Shown piece by piece: positions 45,821 through 54,550 of a stretch of DNA of 64,000 nucleotides (position 1 is the stretch's first letter; each line of letters starts with the position of its first letter). Source of the stretch: Paracoccaceae bacterium (GTDB lineage: Bacteria > Pseudomonadota > Alphaproteobacteria > Rhodobacterales > Rhodobacteraceae); the NCBI GenBank assembly GCA_030066855.1, contig JASJAU010000012.1, positions 1 to 64,000 of the forward strand, read 5' to 3'. Both the position numbers and the translations under genes were made by a program. The notes beneath the pieces are model-generated. The model was not told where the DNA came from. It did not search any database and saw nothing but the letters and a program-made list of their open reading frames with translations.

Positions 45821-47266
45821 TCAAGCCGTTCTGACCGGCTTCTGCATGGTCACAAGCTCTTCCGACATGGTCGGATGAACCGCGACAGTGCGGTCGAAGT
45901 CCTCTTTTGTCAGCCCCGCTTTGACCGCGATGCCCACCATCTGAATAAGCTCGCCCGCGCCGTCCGCGACAATCTGACAGCCCAGCACCTTGCGCGACTC
46001 GGCCGAAACGATGAGTTTCATCAAAACGCGGTTCGGGCGCCCGGCGAAGGCGGACTTCATCGGACGGAACGAGGTGCAGTATACCTCAATTTCCTCCTGA
46101 TCCCGAGCTTGTTCCTCAGTGAGTCCCACGGTGCCTAGTTCCGGCTGCGTGAACACAGCCGACGCCACAAGATGATGATCGGGCTTGGTGGGATTGTTTT
46201 TGAAGACAGTCTCGGTGAAGGCCATGCCCTCGCGGATGGCGACCGGGGTCAGCTGAATGCGGTCTGTAACATCGCCGATGGCGAAGATGTTGCCGACCGC
46301 CGTTTTGGAGTATTCGTCCACCTCGATCGCGCCACGGCGGTTGATCTTCACACCAAGGTCCTCCAGCCCCATGCCCTTGCTGTTCGGCGTCCGGCCCGTT
46401 GCGAAGAAAACATGGTCATAGACCCGCGCATCGCCGTTGGTCGCCTTGACCCAGACGGGCTCGCCCTCATGGCCTTTGACTTCGCCAAAGCTCCCGGCGG
46501 GCGCCCCCATCGCGGCATCGGAGGCGGTGCCGCGCGGCGTGTCTATATCGGCGTCCGATGCGGGCCGCATCTCGACGATGTTTGTTCCCAGGTGCAGGTC
46601 CACGCCTTGCTCCCGCATCATCTCGGCCACCAGACCGCGGGCCTCGTCGTCAAAACCGCGCAGGATCTGCGCGCCCCGGTAGTACTGCGTCACCTCGACG
46701 CCGAGCCCGTTCAGAATGCAAGCGAACTCGCAGGCGATATACCCGCCGCCGACGATCAGGACAGACTTGGGCAGCGTCTCGAGATTGAAGATGTCGTCGG
46801 ACACCAGCCCAAGATGCGCGTTCACCATGTCCGGCCGGACTGGCCGGCCGCCGGTCGCCACCAGGATCGTTTTGGCGGTGACCGTCTTGTCACCCAAACG
46901 GACGCTATGCGCGTCCTCCAGAGTGGCGCGGGTGTCGAACATCTCCACGCCAGAGGACTCTAAGAGATTGCGATAGACCTGCTCCAGTCGGTCCAGCTCT
47001 CCATTGAGCTTGGAACGGAACGCAGGCCAGTCGAAGGAGTCGCAGGTGGCGTTCCAGCCGTAATCCCGCGCCATCGACGCCTGGGCGCTGAACTCGGAGG
47101 CGAAAACCATGATCTTCTTGGGCACACAGCCCCGGATCACGCAGGTGCCGCCCATCCGGCTCTCTTCCGCCAGCGCCACCCTGGCGCCTGTCGCCGCCGA
47201 TGTCCGGGCCGCGCGCACGCCGCCCGAACCGCCGCCAATGACGAAAAGATCGTAGTCGTATGTCAT
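45821..47266 (-). CDS. gor: Glutathione-disulfide reductase
   Basis: The 481-residue flavoenzyme has the FAD motif GGGSGG (11-16), the redox pair Cys42/Cys47 in GTCVIRGCVPKK, an NADPH-binding GGGYIACEFA (about 173-182) and the C-terminal AVHPTMSEE with the catalytic His. It reduces GSSG. About 30 extra residues at 236-268 interrupt the NADPH domain compared with the usual 450-residue form. It follows rpiA by three bases. Confidence 0.93.
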   Translation of the reverse strand: MTYDYDLFVIGGGSGGVRAARTSAATGARVALAEESRMGGTCVIRGCVPKKIMVFASEFSAQASMARDYGWNATCDSFDWPAFRSKLNGELDRLEQVYRNLLESSGVEMFDTRATLEDAHSVRLGDKTVTAKTILVATGGRPVRPDMVNAHLGLVSDDIFNLETLPKSVLIVGGGYIACEFACILNGLGVEVTQYYRGAQILRGFDDEARGLVAEMMREQGVDLHLGTNIVEMRPASDADIDTPRGTASDAAMGAPAGSFGEVKGHEGEPVWVKATNGDARVYDHVFFATGRTPNSKGMGLEDLGVKINRRGAIEVDEYSKTAVGNIFAIGDVTDRIQLTPVAIREGMAFTETVFKNNPTKPDHHLVASAVFTQPELGTVGLTEEQARDQEEIEVYCTSFRPMKSAFAGRPNRVLMKLIVSAESRKVLGCQIVADGAGELIQMVGIAVKAGLTKEDFDRTVAVHPTMSEELVTMQKPVRTA

Positions 47267-47269
47267 GTT

Positions 47270-48058
47270 CTACTCCGCGATGTCCCGGAACAGATTGTCC
47301 GGTTCCGCGCTTGGGATATGCACGACCTCGTGATCCCCGGTGTTGATGTCATGCACTTCGACCTTGCCATCACCGTGGCCCGTGACGATCACATCGCAGA
47401 TGTCGACGAAGAGGCCATTCTCCACAACGCCGGGTATCTGGTTCAGGATCAGCGCGAGTTGCCGCGCGTTGCCAATACGCTCGAGATGCAGGTCGAGGAT
47501 GTGATTGCCTTCGTCCGTCACGAAAAGGCCGTCGCCGTCCATGCGCGGCACCGCCGAGTTGCCCATCACGTCGAGCCCTTCCAGCATCTCTTCGATCAGG
47601 AGCTGGGTCGTCCGCATCCCGAAGCCAATGACCTCGACAGGCAGTGGGAACGCACCGAGCGCGTCCACCTTTTTGGTCGCGTCGGCGATGACCACCATAC
47701 GGTCCGAGGCCGTGGCGACGATCTTCTCCTGCAGAAGCGCTCCGCCGCCGCCTTTGATCAGGTTTAGCGACGGATCGTACTCATCCGCCCCGTCGATGGT
47801 CACGTCGAGCCAGCGCACCTCATCCAGCGTTGAGATCGGCACGCCTTCCTCTCGTGCGAGCGCGGCGGTTCGGGTCGAGGTCGGCACGCCAACGATCTCA
47901 AGGCCGTCGTTCCGAACCCGCTTCCCCAACGCCTTGACCAGCCACTCCGCCGTCGATCCGGTCCCAAGCCCGACCTTCATGCCTGTTTCCACGAAAGCGC
48001 TGGCTCGCGTGGCGGCGGCGTATTTGCCGCGTTCGACAGGAGAGAGGGTGTCAGACAT
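47270..48058 (-). CDS. rpiA: Ribose-5-phosphate isomerase A
   Basis: The 262-residue enzyme has GLGTGSTAEWLVKAL (about 31-45), DGADEYDPSLNLIKGGGGALL (about 94-114) with the catalytic acids, and a C-terminal EVHDIN region. It interconverts ribose-5-phosphate and ribulose-5-phosphate in the pentose phosphate path. A few extra residues form the C-terminus. It is cotranscribed with gor. Confidence 0.95.
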   Translation of the reverse strand: MSDTLSPVERGKYAAATRASAFVETGMKVGLGTGSTAEWLVKALGKRVRNDGLEIVGVPTSTRTAALAREEGVPISTLDEVRWLDVTIDGADEYDPSLNLIKGGGGALLQEKIVATASDRMVVIADATKKVDALGAFPLPVEVIGFGMRTTQLLIEEMLEGLDVMGNSAVPRMDGDGLFVTDEGNHILDLHLERIGNARQLALILNQIPGVVENGLFVDICDVIVTGHGDGKVEVHDINTGDHEVVHIPSAEPDNLFRDIAE

Positions 48059-48174
48059 GAGGCGGCTCCGTCAGGTATCGGCGCCTTATAGGCAAGTTGT
48101 CGGTGGAGCGCGAGAGGCTCCGGGATTTTCCGCTCGCCAACATGCGGACCCTTTGCTAGAGACCGCTCTGCCGT

Positions 48175-48259
48175 GCGGGTGTGGCGGAATTGGTAGACGC
48201 ACCAGATTTAGGTTCTGGCGCCTTCGGGCGTGGGGGTTCAAGTCCCTCCACCCGCACCA
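48175..48259 (+). tRNA. tRNA-Leu (anticodon TAG)
   Basis: The 85-base sequence folds with a perfect acceptor stem (GCGGGTG with CACCCGC), an anticodon stem CCAGA/TCTGG around the loop TTTAGGT with TAG at 48209-48211, a long variable arm (GCGCCTTCGGGCGT) typical of leucine tRNAs, and an encoded CCA end. The CoA transferase gene ends on the opposite strand four bases away. Confidence 0.97.
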
Positions 48260-48262
48260 TTA

Positions 48263-50188
48263 TCATCCATCCCGATCCAAGAACCTTCGCGCCTTCTCCC
48301 GGGTCTCGAAGATGTGCCGCTGGGCTTCCGGGAAGGCCTCGCCCAGTTTCATCCGCATGAAGGCGGAGCCGGAGTAGCGGCTGACGCGGCCGTAGTGCTC
48401 CGCATCGAGCGCCTGAACCATCGCCGCCCAGTCAGGCGTCAGGTCTTCGTCCATGCGGAATCCGTCATAGTTCACAATGACATCGACCGGCTCGTTCAAG
48501 GGCTCGACGACCGCCAATACGGCGTCCCGCACCTGCTCGATCTCCTCCATCGACCGGATGCGCATTTTCTCGAAGTTCAGGAACAGGCGTCCGGTCTCCG
48601 GGTCCAGCGCGACGCGGTCTGGAAGGTCGAGGTGCAGAAGCTCCATCCGGAGATCCATCGGGTCCTCGCGAAAGAGCCGCGGGTCCATCGGAACGATCTC
48701 CTCGATAATTGGGCGGGCCTCCATCCGGGCGAGGATGTCTTTGTCCAAATCCACGCCCGGCGCGATCTCGGTCAGCTTCAAACCTTCGGGCGACAACTCG
48801 AAAACGCAGCGCTCGGTAACGTAGAGCACGGGCTGGCCCAGCCGCGCCGCGCGCCGGCCCGAGAAAGTGACCTGCTCAACCGCGCTCAGGAACTTCGCCA
48901 TCCGGCCATCGCGTCGGATCTCCAGGCCGCCGTCACGGACCGCGACATCGAAACCGCCGGCGGTGAAAGTCCCCGCGAAAACAAGGCTTCGCGCGTTCTG
49001 GCTGATGTTGATGAAGCCCCCGGCGCCGGCCAGCCGCGTGCCGAACCGCGAGACATTCACATTGCCGACCGCATCGGCCTGCGCGAGCCCGAGACAGGCC
49101 ATGTCCAGCCCGCCGCCGTCGTAGAAGTCGAACTGGTTGTTCTGCGGGATCACGGCGTCAGTGTTGACCGCCGCCCCGAAGTCGAGGCCCGAGGCGGGCT
49201 GGCCGCCGATCACTCCCGGCTCCGCCGTCAGAGTCACGTGGTCCAAAAGGCCTTCTTCCGCAGCGACCGCTGCGACACCTTCCGGCATGCCGATCCCGAG
49301 ATTCACGACGCCGTTCACCGGCAGTTCCATCGCCGCTCGCCGCGCTATCAGCTTCCGTGCGTCCAGGGCCATCGGCGGGATCGCCCCGGCGGGCGGTCGA
49401 ATCCGGTTGGTGAAAGCCTGGCTAAAGGCGGTGCGATAGGTCTGCACATGGTTCTTCGGCTGCGAGACCACGACGGCGTCGACCAGTATCCCGGGTATCT
49501 GCACCTCTCGCGCGGGGAGCGATCCGGCCCGCGCGATCCGCTCGACCTGCACGATGACGATCCCGCCCGCGTTCCGGACGGCCATCGCCTGCGCGAGGTT
49601 GTCGAGCACCAGCGCCTCGCGCTCCATCGTGACATTGCCGGCCTCGTCCGCCGTCGTCCCGCGCAACAGCGCGACCGTGATCCTGGGCGCGGGGTAGTAC
49701 AGCACCTCCACGCCGCCAATCTTCATCAGCTCGACCTGCGCCTCTGTTGAGATGTCGTTGACCGCGCCACCACCGTTTCGGGGATCGACAAAGGTGTCCA
49801 AACCGACCTTCGAGATCATGCCGGGCTTGCCCGCTGCGATCTCCCGATAAAGCTGGCTGATCGTGCCCTGCGGCAGGTTCCAGCCTTCAATCTTGCCCGA
49901 AACGGCGAGCGCCGCGACCTTCGGGATCAGGCCCCAATGCCCGCCGACGACGCGCTTCAGGAGGCCTTCATGCCCCAAATGGTTCAGACCGCGCGCGTCC
50001 CCGTCGCCCTGACCGGCGGCGAATACAAGGGAAAGATCGCGGGGATGCCCGGTTTCCAGAAACCTGTTTTCAATCGCCGACAAGAGCTCGTCAGGCACGC
50101 CAATTCCGACAAACCCGGAGGTCGTCAGCGCGTCGCCGTCTTTGATAAGGGCGGCGGCGTCTTCAGCGGGAATAACCTTCTGCTTCAT
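48263..50188 (-). CDS. Acetate/propionate-type CoA transferase (YdiF-like)
   Basis: The 641-residue protein joins two CoA-transferase domains: the first has [13 protein letters not shown] near the N-terminus (about 24-36), the second (about 290-500) has the catalytic Glu323 in TAEPGVIGG. The remaining C-terminal 110 residues form an extra helical region. It probably transfers CoA between short-chain acyl-CoA and acetate. It runs toward tRNA-Leu and is divergent from tig. Confidence 0.9.
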   Translation of the reverse strand: MKQKVIPAEDAAALIKDGDALTTSGFVGIGVPDELLSAIENRFLETGHPRDLSLVFAAGQGDGDARGLNHLGHEGLLKRVVGGHWGLIPKVAALAVSGKIEGWNLPQGTISQLYREIAAGKPGMISKVGLDTFVDPRNGGGAVNDISTEAQVELMKIGGVEVLYYPAPRITVALLRGTTADEAGNVTMEREALVLDNLAQAMAVRNAGGIVIVQVERIARAGSLPAREVQIPGILVDAVVVSQPKNHVQTYRTAFSQAFTNRIRPPAGAIPPMALDARKLIARRAAMELPVNGVVNLGIGMPEGVAAVAAEEGLLDHVTLTAEPGVIGGQPASGLDFGAAVNTDAVIPQNNQFDFYDGGGLDMACLGLAQADAVGNVNVSRFGTRLAGAGGFINISQNARSLVFAGTFTAGGFDVAVRDGGLEIRRDGRMAKFLSAVEQVTFSGRRAARLGQPVLYVTERCVFELSPEGLKLTEIAPGVDLDKDILARMEARPIIEEIVPMDPRLFREDPMDLRMELLHLDLPDRVALDPETGRLFLNFEKMRIRSMEEIEQVRDAVLAVVEPLNEPVDVIVNYDGFRMDEDLTPDWAAMVQALDAEHYGRVSRYSGSAFMRMKLGEAFPEAQRHIFETREKARRFLDRDG

Positions 50189-50238
50189 GGGCCTATCGTC
50201 CGCATCGGGCCCGCCCCCGTCAATCGCCGCCTTTCGGC

Positions 50239-50267
50239 TTGCAACCCAAGGGTCGCTTCCCTAGAAG
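50239..50267 (+). promoter_or_regulatory. Candidate sigma-70 promoter for tig
   Basis: TTGCAA (50239-50244) and TAGAAG (50262-50267) are separated by 17 bases and lie about 58 bases before the trigger factor start, in the short region between the divergent CoA transferase and tig genes. Confidence 0.45.
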
Positions 50268-50325
50268 AGCCGCTGATTTTCAGCCCCGGCAAGAGATGTC
50301 CGCCGGGCAGCATGTGAGGATGGAT

Positions 50326-51657
50326 ATGCAGGTCACCGAGACGCTCAACGAAGGCCTGAAGCGCGGCTACAATATCATCGTCAAAGCTTCCGATCTTGAC
50401 GACAAGGTCAACGAGAAGCTTATGGAGGCCGCGCCCGAAATCGAAATGAAGGGCTTTCGCAAGGGCAAGGTCCCGATGGCGCTTCTGAAGAAGCAGTTCG
50501 GCACGCGGCTCTTGGGCGAGGCGATGCAGGAAAGCATCGACGGCGCCATGGCCAAGCATTTCGAAGATTCGGGCGACCGCCCGGCGATGCAGCCCAAGGT
50601 CGAGATGACCAACGAGGATTGGAAAGAGGGCGACGATGTCGAAGTCGCCATGTCATACGAAGCGCTGCCGGAGATCCCGGAAGTCGATGTCGCCAAGATC
50701 AAGCTCGAGAAACTGGTCGTCAAAGCCGATGGCACGGCGGTGGACGAGGCTCTTGGCAATCTCGCCGAGACGGCTGTGGATTTCGCCGACCGAAAGAAGA
50801 CCGCCAAGGCCAAGAAGGCCGATCAGGTCGTCATCGACTTCCTCGGCAAGGTCGACGGTGAGGCTTTCGACGGCGGTGCCGCCGAAGACTTCCCTCTTGT
50901 CCTGGGCTCGGGTCAGTTCATCCCCGGCTTTGAAGACCAGCTGATCGGCGTGAAGACGGGCGATGAAAAGGCGGTCGAAGTCACCTTCCCGGAGGATTAC
51001 GGCAACACCGAGCTCGCCGGCAAAGCGGCGGTCTTTGATGTCACCGTGAAGGCGGTGAAGGAGCCAAAGGCGGCGGAAATCGACGATGAGTTGGCGAAGA
51101 AATACGGCGCCGATGATCTGGCCGCGTTGAAGGCGCAGATCACCGAGCGGCTTGAAGCCGAGTACTCCGGCGCGGCCCGCGCCATCATGAAGCGCGGTCT
51201 TCTCGATGCGCTGGACGAAGTCGTCAAGTTCGACCTTCCGCCGTCCCTGGTCGAAGCCGAGGCCAGCCAGATCGCCCACCAGCTCTGGCACGAGGAGAAC
51301 CCGGATGTCGAAGGGCACGATCACGGCGAGATCGAGGCGACGGACGCGCACAACAAGCTCGCCGAGCGGCGCGTTCGCCTTGGCCTCCTTCTGGCGGAAG
51401 TGGGCCAGAAAGCCGAGGTGGAGGTGTCGGACGCCGAAATGACCCAGGCAGTTATGACCCAGGCGCGTCAGTATCCGGGCCAGGAGCGCGAGTTCTTCGA
51501 ATTCGTCCAGCAGAACCCGCAGATGCGGCAGCAGATCCAGGCGCCGATTTTCGAGGACAAGGTGGTCGATCACCTTTTCGAACAGGTCAAGGTGTCCGAG
51601 AAAGAGGTCTCCAAGGACGATCTGCAGAAAGCGGTCGAGAAGCTCGAAGAAGAGTGA
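50326..51657 (+). CDS. tig: Trigger factor
   Basis: The 443-residue chaperone starts with [14 protein letters not shown], the usual Rhodobacteraceae start, followed by the ribosome-binding signature GFRKGKVP (about 44-51), the FKBP-type peptidyl-prolyl isomerase domain (about 155-240), and a helical C-terminal domain. The ATG at 50326 fits the ribosome site GAGG better than one at 50320. A terminator follows at 51675. Confidence 0.95.
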   Translation: MQVTETLNEGLKRGYNIIVKASDLDDKVNEKLMEAAPEIEMKGFRKGKVPMALLKKQFGTRLLGEAMQESIDGAMAKHFEDSGDRPAMQPKVEMTNEDWKEGDDVEVAMSYEALPEIPEVDVAKIKLEKLVVKADGTAVDEALGNLAETAVDFADRKKTAKAKKADQVVIDFLGKVDGEAFDGGAAEDFPLVLGSGQFIPGFEDQLIGVKTGDEKAVEVTFPEDYGNTELAGKAAVFDVTVKAVKEPKAAEIDDELAKKYGADDLAALKAQITERLEAEYSGAARAIMKRGLLDALDEVVKFDLPPSLVEAEASQIAHQLWHEENPDVEGHDHGEIEATDAHNKLAERRVRLGLLLAEVGQKAEVEVSDAEMTQAVMTQARQYPGQEREFFEFVQQNPQMRQQIQAPIFEDKVVDHLFEQVKVSEKEVSKDDLQKAVEKLEEE

Positions 51658-51674
51658 TCCGACCACACAAACCG

Positions 51675-51707
51675 AAAAGGCCACCCTCGAAGCGGCCTTT
51701 TTCGTTT
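51675..51707 (+). terminator. Intrinsic terminator of tig
   Basis: AAAAGGCC (51675-51682) pairs with GGCCTTTT (51694-51701) around an 11-base loop, and TTCGTTT follows. It lies 18 bases after the tig stop. A T-rich tail and A-rich upstream strand make it partly bidirectional, serving also the small minus-strand gene at 51719. Confidence 0.75.
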
Positions 51708-51718
51708 CGTCATTTCAG

Positions 51719-51928
51719 TTACTTGTCGGAGTAGAACAGGTTGACCAATTCCGACCGGCTGGTCATGTCCGCCCGATAGTCGTGTGGCGCGAAGGGGTTC
51801 GGCTCCCCCATCGCCCGCCAGCGGGCGCGGGACTTATACTTGCCGGTCGACAAAAGGTAGTAGAGGTACCTGAGGGTCGTCTGACGGTCCATGCCGCCAA
51901 TCTCTGGCTGCTCGCGCATCTTGGTCAC
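51719..51928 (-). CDS. Small protein of unknown function
   Basis: Up to 69 residues from a GTG at 51928; ATG codons at 51919 and 51892 are alternatives, and no ribosome site decides among them. The product is basic, with Arg/Tyr-rich RYLYYLLSTGKYKSRARWR in the middle. No family is recognised. It converges with tig across the terminator. Confidence 0.5.
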   Translation of the reverse strand: MTKMREQPEIGGMDRQTTLRYLYYLLSTGKYKSRARWRAMGEPNPFAPHDYRADMTSRSELVNLFYSDK

Positions 51929-52091
51929 TCACAAAACAAACAACTCGTAACGCCTGTCAGTATCGCAGACATTCCCGGCCAGATTTGGGCGAAACCCCGA
52001 CTTCTGTCTGATTCAGGGTGAACAATCTGTTTTCCGGCGATCCAGAAATGATCACATCTTTCGCACGGAAAAATCCAACCTATCTGGCAGG

Positions 52092-52346
52092 GTGTGTTCA
52101 GTGCCCGTTACCCAAATGGTTTCCGTCATGTTCGACTTTGACAGTTCCGCATCGTTTTGCGCCACCAGCTGTGTAGATCAGATCGACCCGGAAAAGCTGG
52201 CGTTTCTGCTATCCGGTCTCAGCAACCGCGAGCTGGCGGAGCTTGAGGACGACCTCAACTTCTTCCACTTCTCGGGCATCGCGTCGGAAATCCTCCGCGT
52301 TTTGATCGCTGAAGCCTCGGTCGAGCCGGAGTTGCTCGCCGCCTAG
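52092..52346 (+). CDS. Small protein of unknown function
   Basis: The product is 84 residues from a GTG at 52092 or 72 residues from ATG at 52128; neither has a clear ribosome site. It is acidic and helical in its second half (LSNRELAELEDDLNFF). Its TAG stop shares CTAG with the stop of the convergent pxpA gene. Without a recognised family the call rests on the frame and the tidy shared stop. Confidence 0.5.
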   Translation: MCSVPVTQMVSVMFDFDSSASFCATSCVDQIDPEKLAFLLSGLSNRELAELEDDLNFFHFSGIASEILRVLIAEASVEPELLAA

Positions 52347-53119
52347 GACAAGGGCGCGCCGTCAAAGGCCGCGACGCGAATCCCCGCAGCTTCCAGTCCG
52401 TCCCGCACGGCCTTGGCCATGCGAACTGCATCCGCGCTGTCGCCGTGCACGCAGATTGTGTCGATCCGGGTCTCGAGCCGCTCTCCGCCACCCGTCAGAA
52501 TCGCGCTCCCGCGCACCATCTCGACCATGCGTTCGGCGCCTTCCGCCGGATCATGGATCATCGCGCCGGGAAGCCGCCGGTCCACCAGTGTGCCGTCGGC
52601 GTTGTAGGCGCGATCGGCAAAGATCTCACCCGCCCAGCGGCATCCTAGATCGCGGCAGACTTCCTCCATCGCCGTGGCGGCCAGCCCCATGATGATGATG
52701 TCTGGGTGGACATCCAGCGCCGCCTCGTAGCACGCCCGCGCCAGATCGGCGTCAACAGAGGCCATGTTCGATAAGGCGCCGTGCAACTTGAGGTGTCGGA
52801 CCGCACCGCCAACAGATCGCGCCATCGCCATCGCCGCGCCCACCTGATAGCGCACCTGATTGGCGAGCGTCAGCAGAGGCACGTCCATCCGACGCCGCCC
52901 GAACCCCTGAAGGTCGGCGAACCCCGGATGCGCCCCGATGCCAACGCCTTTCTCCACGGCGAGCCGCATCGTCTCAGCCATGGTGTCCGCGTCGCCGGCG
53001 TGAAACCCGCAAGCGATATTGGCCGAGCTGACCGTGCCGAGGAGCCCCGCGTCGTCCCCCATGCGCCAGGGTCCGAAGCCTTCGCCCATGTCGGAATTGA
53101 GATCGACTGTCAGTGCCAT
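52343..53119 (-). CDS. pxpA: 5-oxoprolinase subunit A (LamB/YcsF family)
   Basis: The 258-residue protein begins VDLNSDMGEGFGPWRMGDD (about 5-23), then ANIACGFHAGD (about 33-43) and KLHGALSN, the core of the LamB/YcsF family. It cleaves 5-oxoproline with PxpB and PxpC, but neither partner gene is nearby. The start at 53119 follows GGGGGG seven bases upstream. The gene is separated from the esterase gene by 53 bases. Confidence 0.9.
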   Translation of the reverse strand: MALTVDLNSDMGEGFGPWRMGDDAGLLGTVSSANIACGFHAGDADTMAETMRLAVEKGVGIGAHPGFADLQGFGRRRMDVPLLTLANQVRYQVGAAMAMARSVGGAVRHLKLHGALSNMASVDADLARACYEAALDVHPDIIIMGLAATAMEEVCRDLGCRWAGEIFADRAYNADGTLVDRRLPGAMIHDPAEGAERMVEMVRGSAILTGGGERLETRIDTICVHGDSADAVRMAKAVRDGLEAAGIRVAAFDGAPLS

Positions 53120-53172
53120 GTCATGCCCCCCGTAGTCCGAGGGAAGCGCAGAGGGGGCGGAAGCGCAAGCGG

Positions 53173-53817
53173 TCAGTCGGACGCGCGATCCACCAACTCG
53201 GCAACCTTTGGCCCAATCGCGTCCACAATCACCTGGACGCCCGCCGCGTTGGGATGAATGCCGTCTGGTTGCATGTAGGCCCGCAAAGCCTCGGCCTGAT
53301 CCAGCTCTGTCGTGAGCGGCGCCAGGAAGGACGGGTAGAGCAGCGCGCCATATTTCTCCGAAAGCGCCGGGAACATGCCGTCGAATGCGGTCTTGAACTC
53401 GGGGCCGTAGTTGGCGGGCGCCTCGATGCCCACGAGCAGGACAGGCAGATCGCGTTCGGACGCGAAGGCGAGGATCTGGTCCAGATTGTCCCTGCTCACC
53501 ACCGGATCGAGGCCCCGGAGCAGGTCGTTCCCGCCAAGCGCCACGATCAGGGCGTCGACCTCCGGTGTCAGCGTCCACGCGACGCGGCTCAGACCGCCCG
53601 CCGTTGTGTCCCCCGAGACCCCGGCGTTGATTAACTCCACGTCCTGACCGCCGGCCTCCAGCCAGGCTTCAAGCACTGGAACGAAGCCCTGATCCGCCGG
53701 CAGGCCGAAGCCCTGGGTCAGGCTGTCTCCAAGCGCGGCCACCGTCACCGGCTCTGCCATCGCTGCGCCGGAAACCAAAAGAACGGCCAATCCAGCATTG
53801 CGGATCGCGCGTATCAC
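53173..53817 (-). CDS. GDSL-type arylesterase (TesA-like)
   Basis: The 214-residue product from a GTG at 53817 has a signal peptide (about 1-22, ending AMA), the GDSL serine block ALGDSLTQGFG (about 28-38), the GGND block (about 100-103) and the final Asp/His of DGIHPN. This is the TesA/arylesterase fold in the periplasm. It is divergent from the YbbA/YbbP pair with only 37 bases between starts, the same arrangement as E. coli tesA-ybbA-ybbP. Confidence 0.88.
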   Translation of the reverse strand: MIRAIRNAGLAVLLVSGAAMAEPVTVAALGDSLTQGFGLPADQGFVPVLEAWLEAGGQDVELINAGVSGDTTAGGLSRVAWTLTPEVDALIVALGGNDLLRGLDPVVSRDNLDQILAFASERDLPVLLVGIEAPANYGPEFKTAFDGMFPALSEKYGALLYPSFLAPLTTELDQAEALRAYMQPDGIHPNAAGVQVIVDAIGPKVAELVDRASD

Positions 53818-53854
53818 CCCATATGCCCAGCCAAAGGCACGTCCCGGAGCTGAT

Positions 53855-54550
53855 ATGTCCGAAACCATTCTCTCACTCGAAAACGCCGAGCTGTCGCTCG
53901 ACGGAAATGCGGGACGTGTCGATATCCTGAAGGACATTACCCTTGGAGTTGCGCGAGGCGAGACGCTGGGTCTCGTTGGGCCGTCGGGGTCGGGCAAATC
54001 GTCTCTCCTCATGCTCATGGGCGGGCTCGAGCGCGCCACCGGCGGGCGTGTCTCGGCCTTGGGCCATGATCTGACCGCGCATGGCGAAGACGCGCTCGCT
54101 CGCTTCCGCCGTGAGCATATGGGCGTGGTTTTCCAGTCTTTCCACCTCATTCCGACAATGACCGCGCTGGAAAACGTCGCAACGCCGCTCGAGCTTTCGG
54201 GTGCCGCGGATGCTTTCGCCCGCGCGTCCGCTGAATTGGAGGCGGTCGGGCTGGGGGAACGCAAGGATCATTACCCTTCGCAGATGTCCGGCGGCGAGCA
54301 GCAGCGCGTCGCGCTCGCCCGCGCCGCCGCGCCGCGCCCTAAGATACTATTGGCTGACGAGCCCACGGGCAACCTCGACGGAACCACCGGCCAGGCGATC
54401 ATGGACCTACTCTTCGGCCTCCGCGACCGCCACGGCGCGACGCTGGTGCTCGTCACCCACGCGCCGGAGCTCGCCGCCCGCTGTGACAGGGTCATCCGGC
54501 TGATCGATGGCCGGATCGCTGCTGAGCAGGCGAGCGAGGCGGCGGAATGA
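53855..54550 (+). CDS. YbbA-like ABC transporter ATP-binding protein
   Basis: The 231-residue ATPase has Walker A GPSGSGKSS (42-50), signature MSGGEQQR and Walker B LLADEPTGNLD, the MacB/LolD-class pattern. The ATG at 53855 follows a GGAG site, so the longer upstream frame was not used. It overlaps the permease by four bases. In E. coli the YbbA/YbbP pair is a putative exporter of unknown cargo. Confidence 0.92.
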   Translation: MSETILSLENAELSLDGNAGRVDILKDITLGVARGETLGLVGPSGSGKSSLLMLMGGLERATGGRVSALGHDLTAHGEDALARFRREHMGVVFQSFHLIPTMTALENVATPLELSGAADAFARASAELEAVGLGERKDHYPSQMSGGEQQRVALARAAAPRPKILLADEPTGNLDGTTGQAIMDLLFGLRDRHGATLVLVTHAPELAARCDRVIRLIDGRIAAEQASEAAE

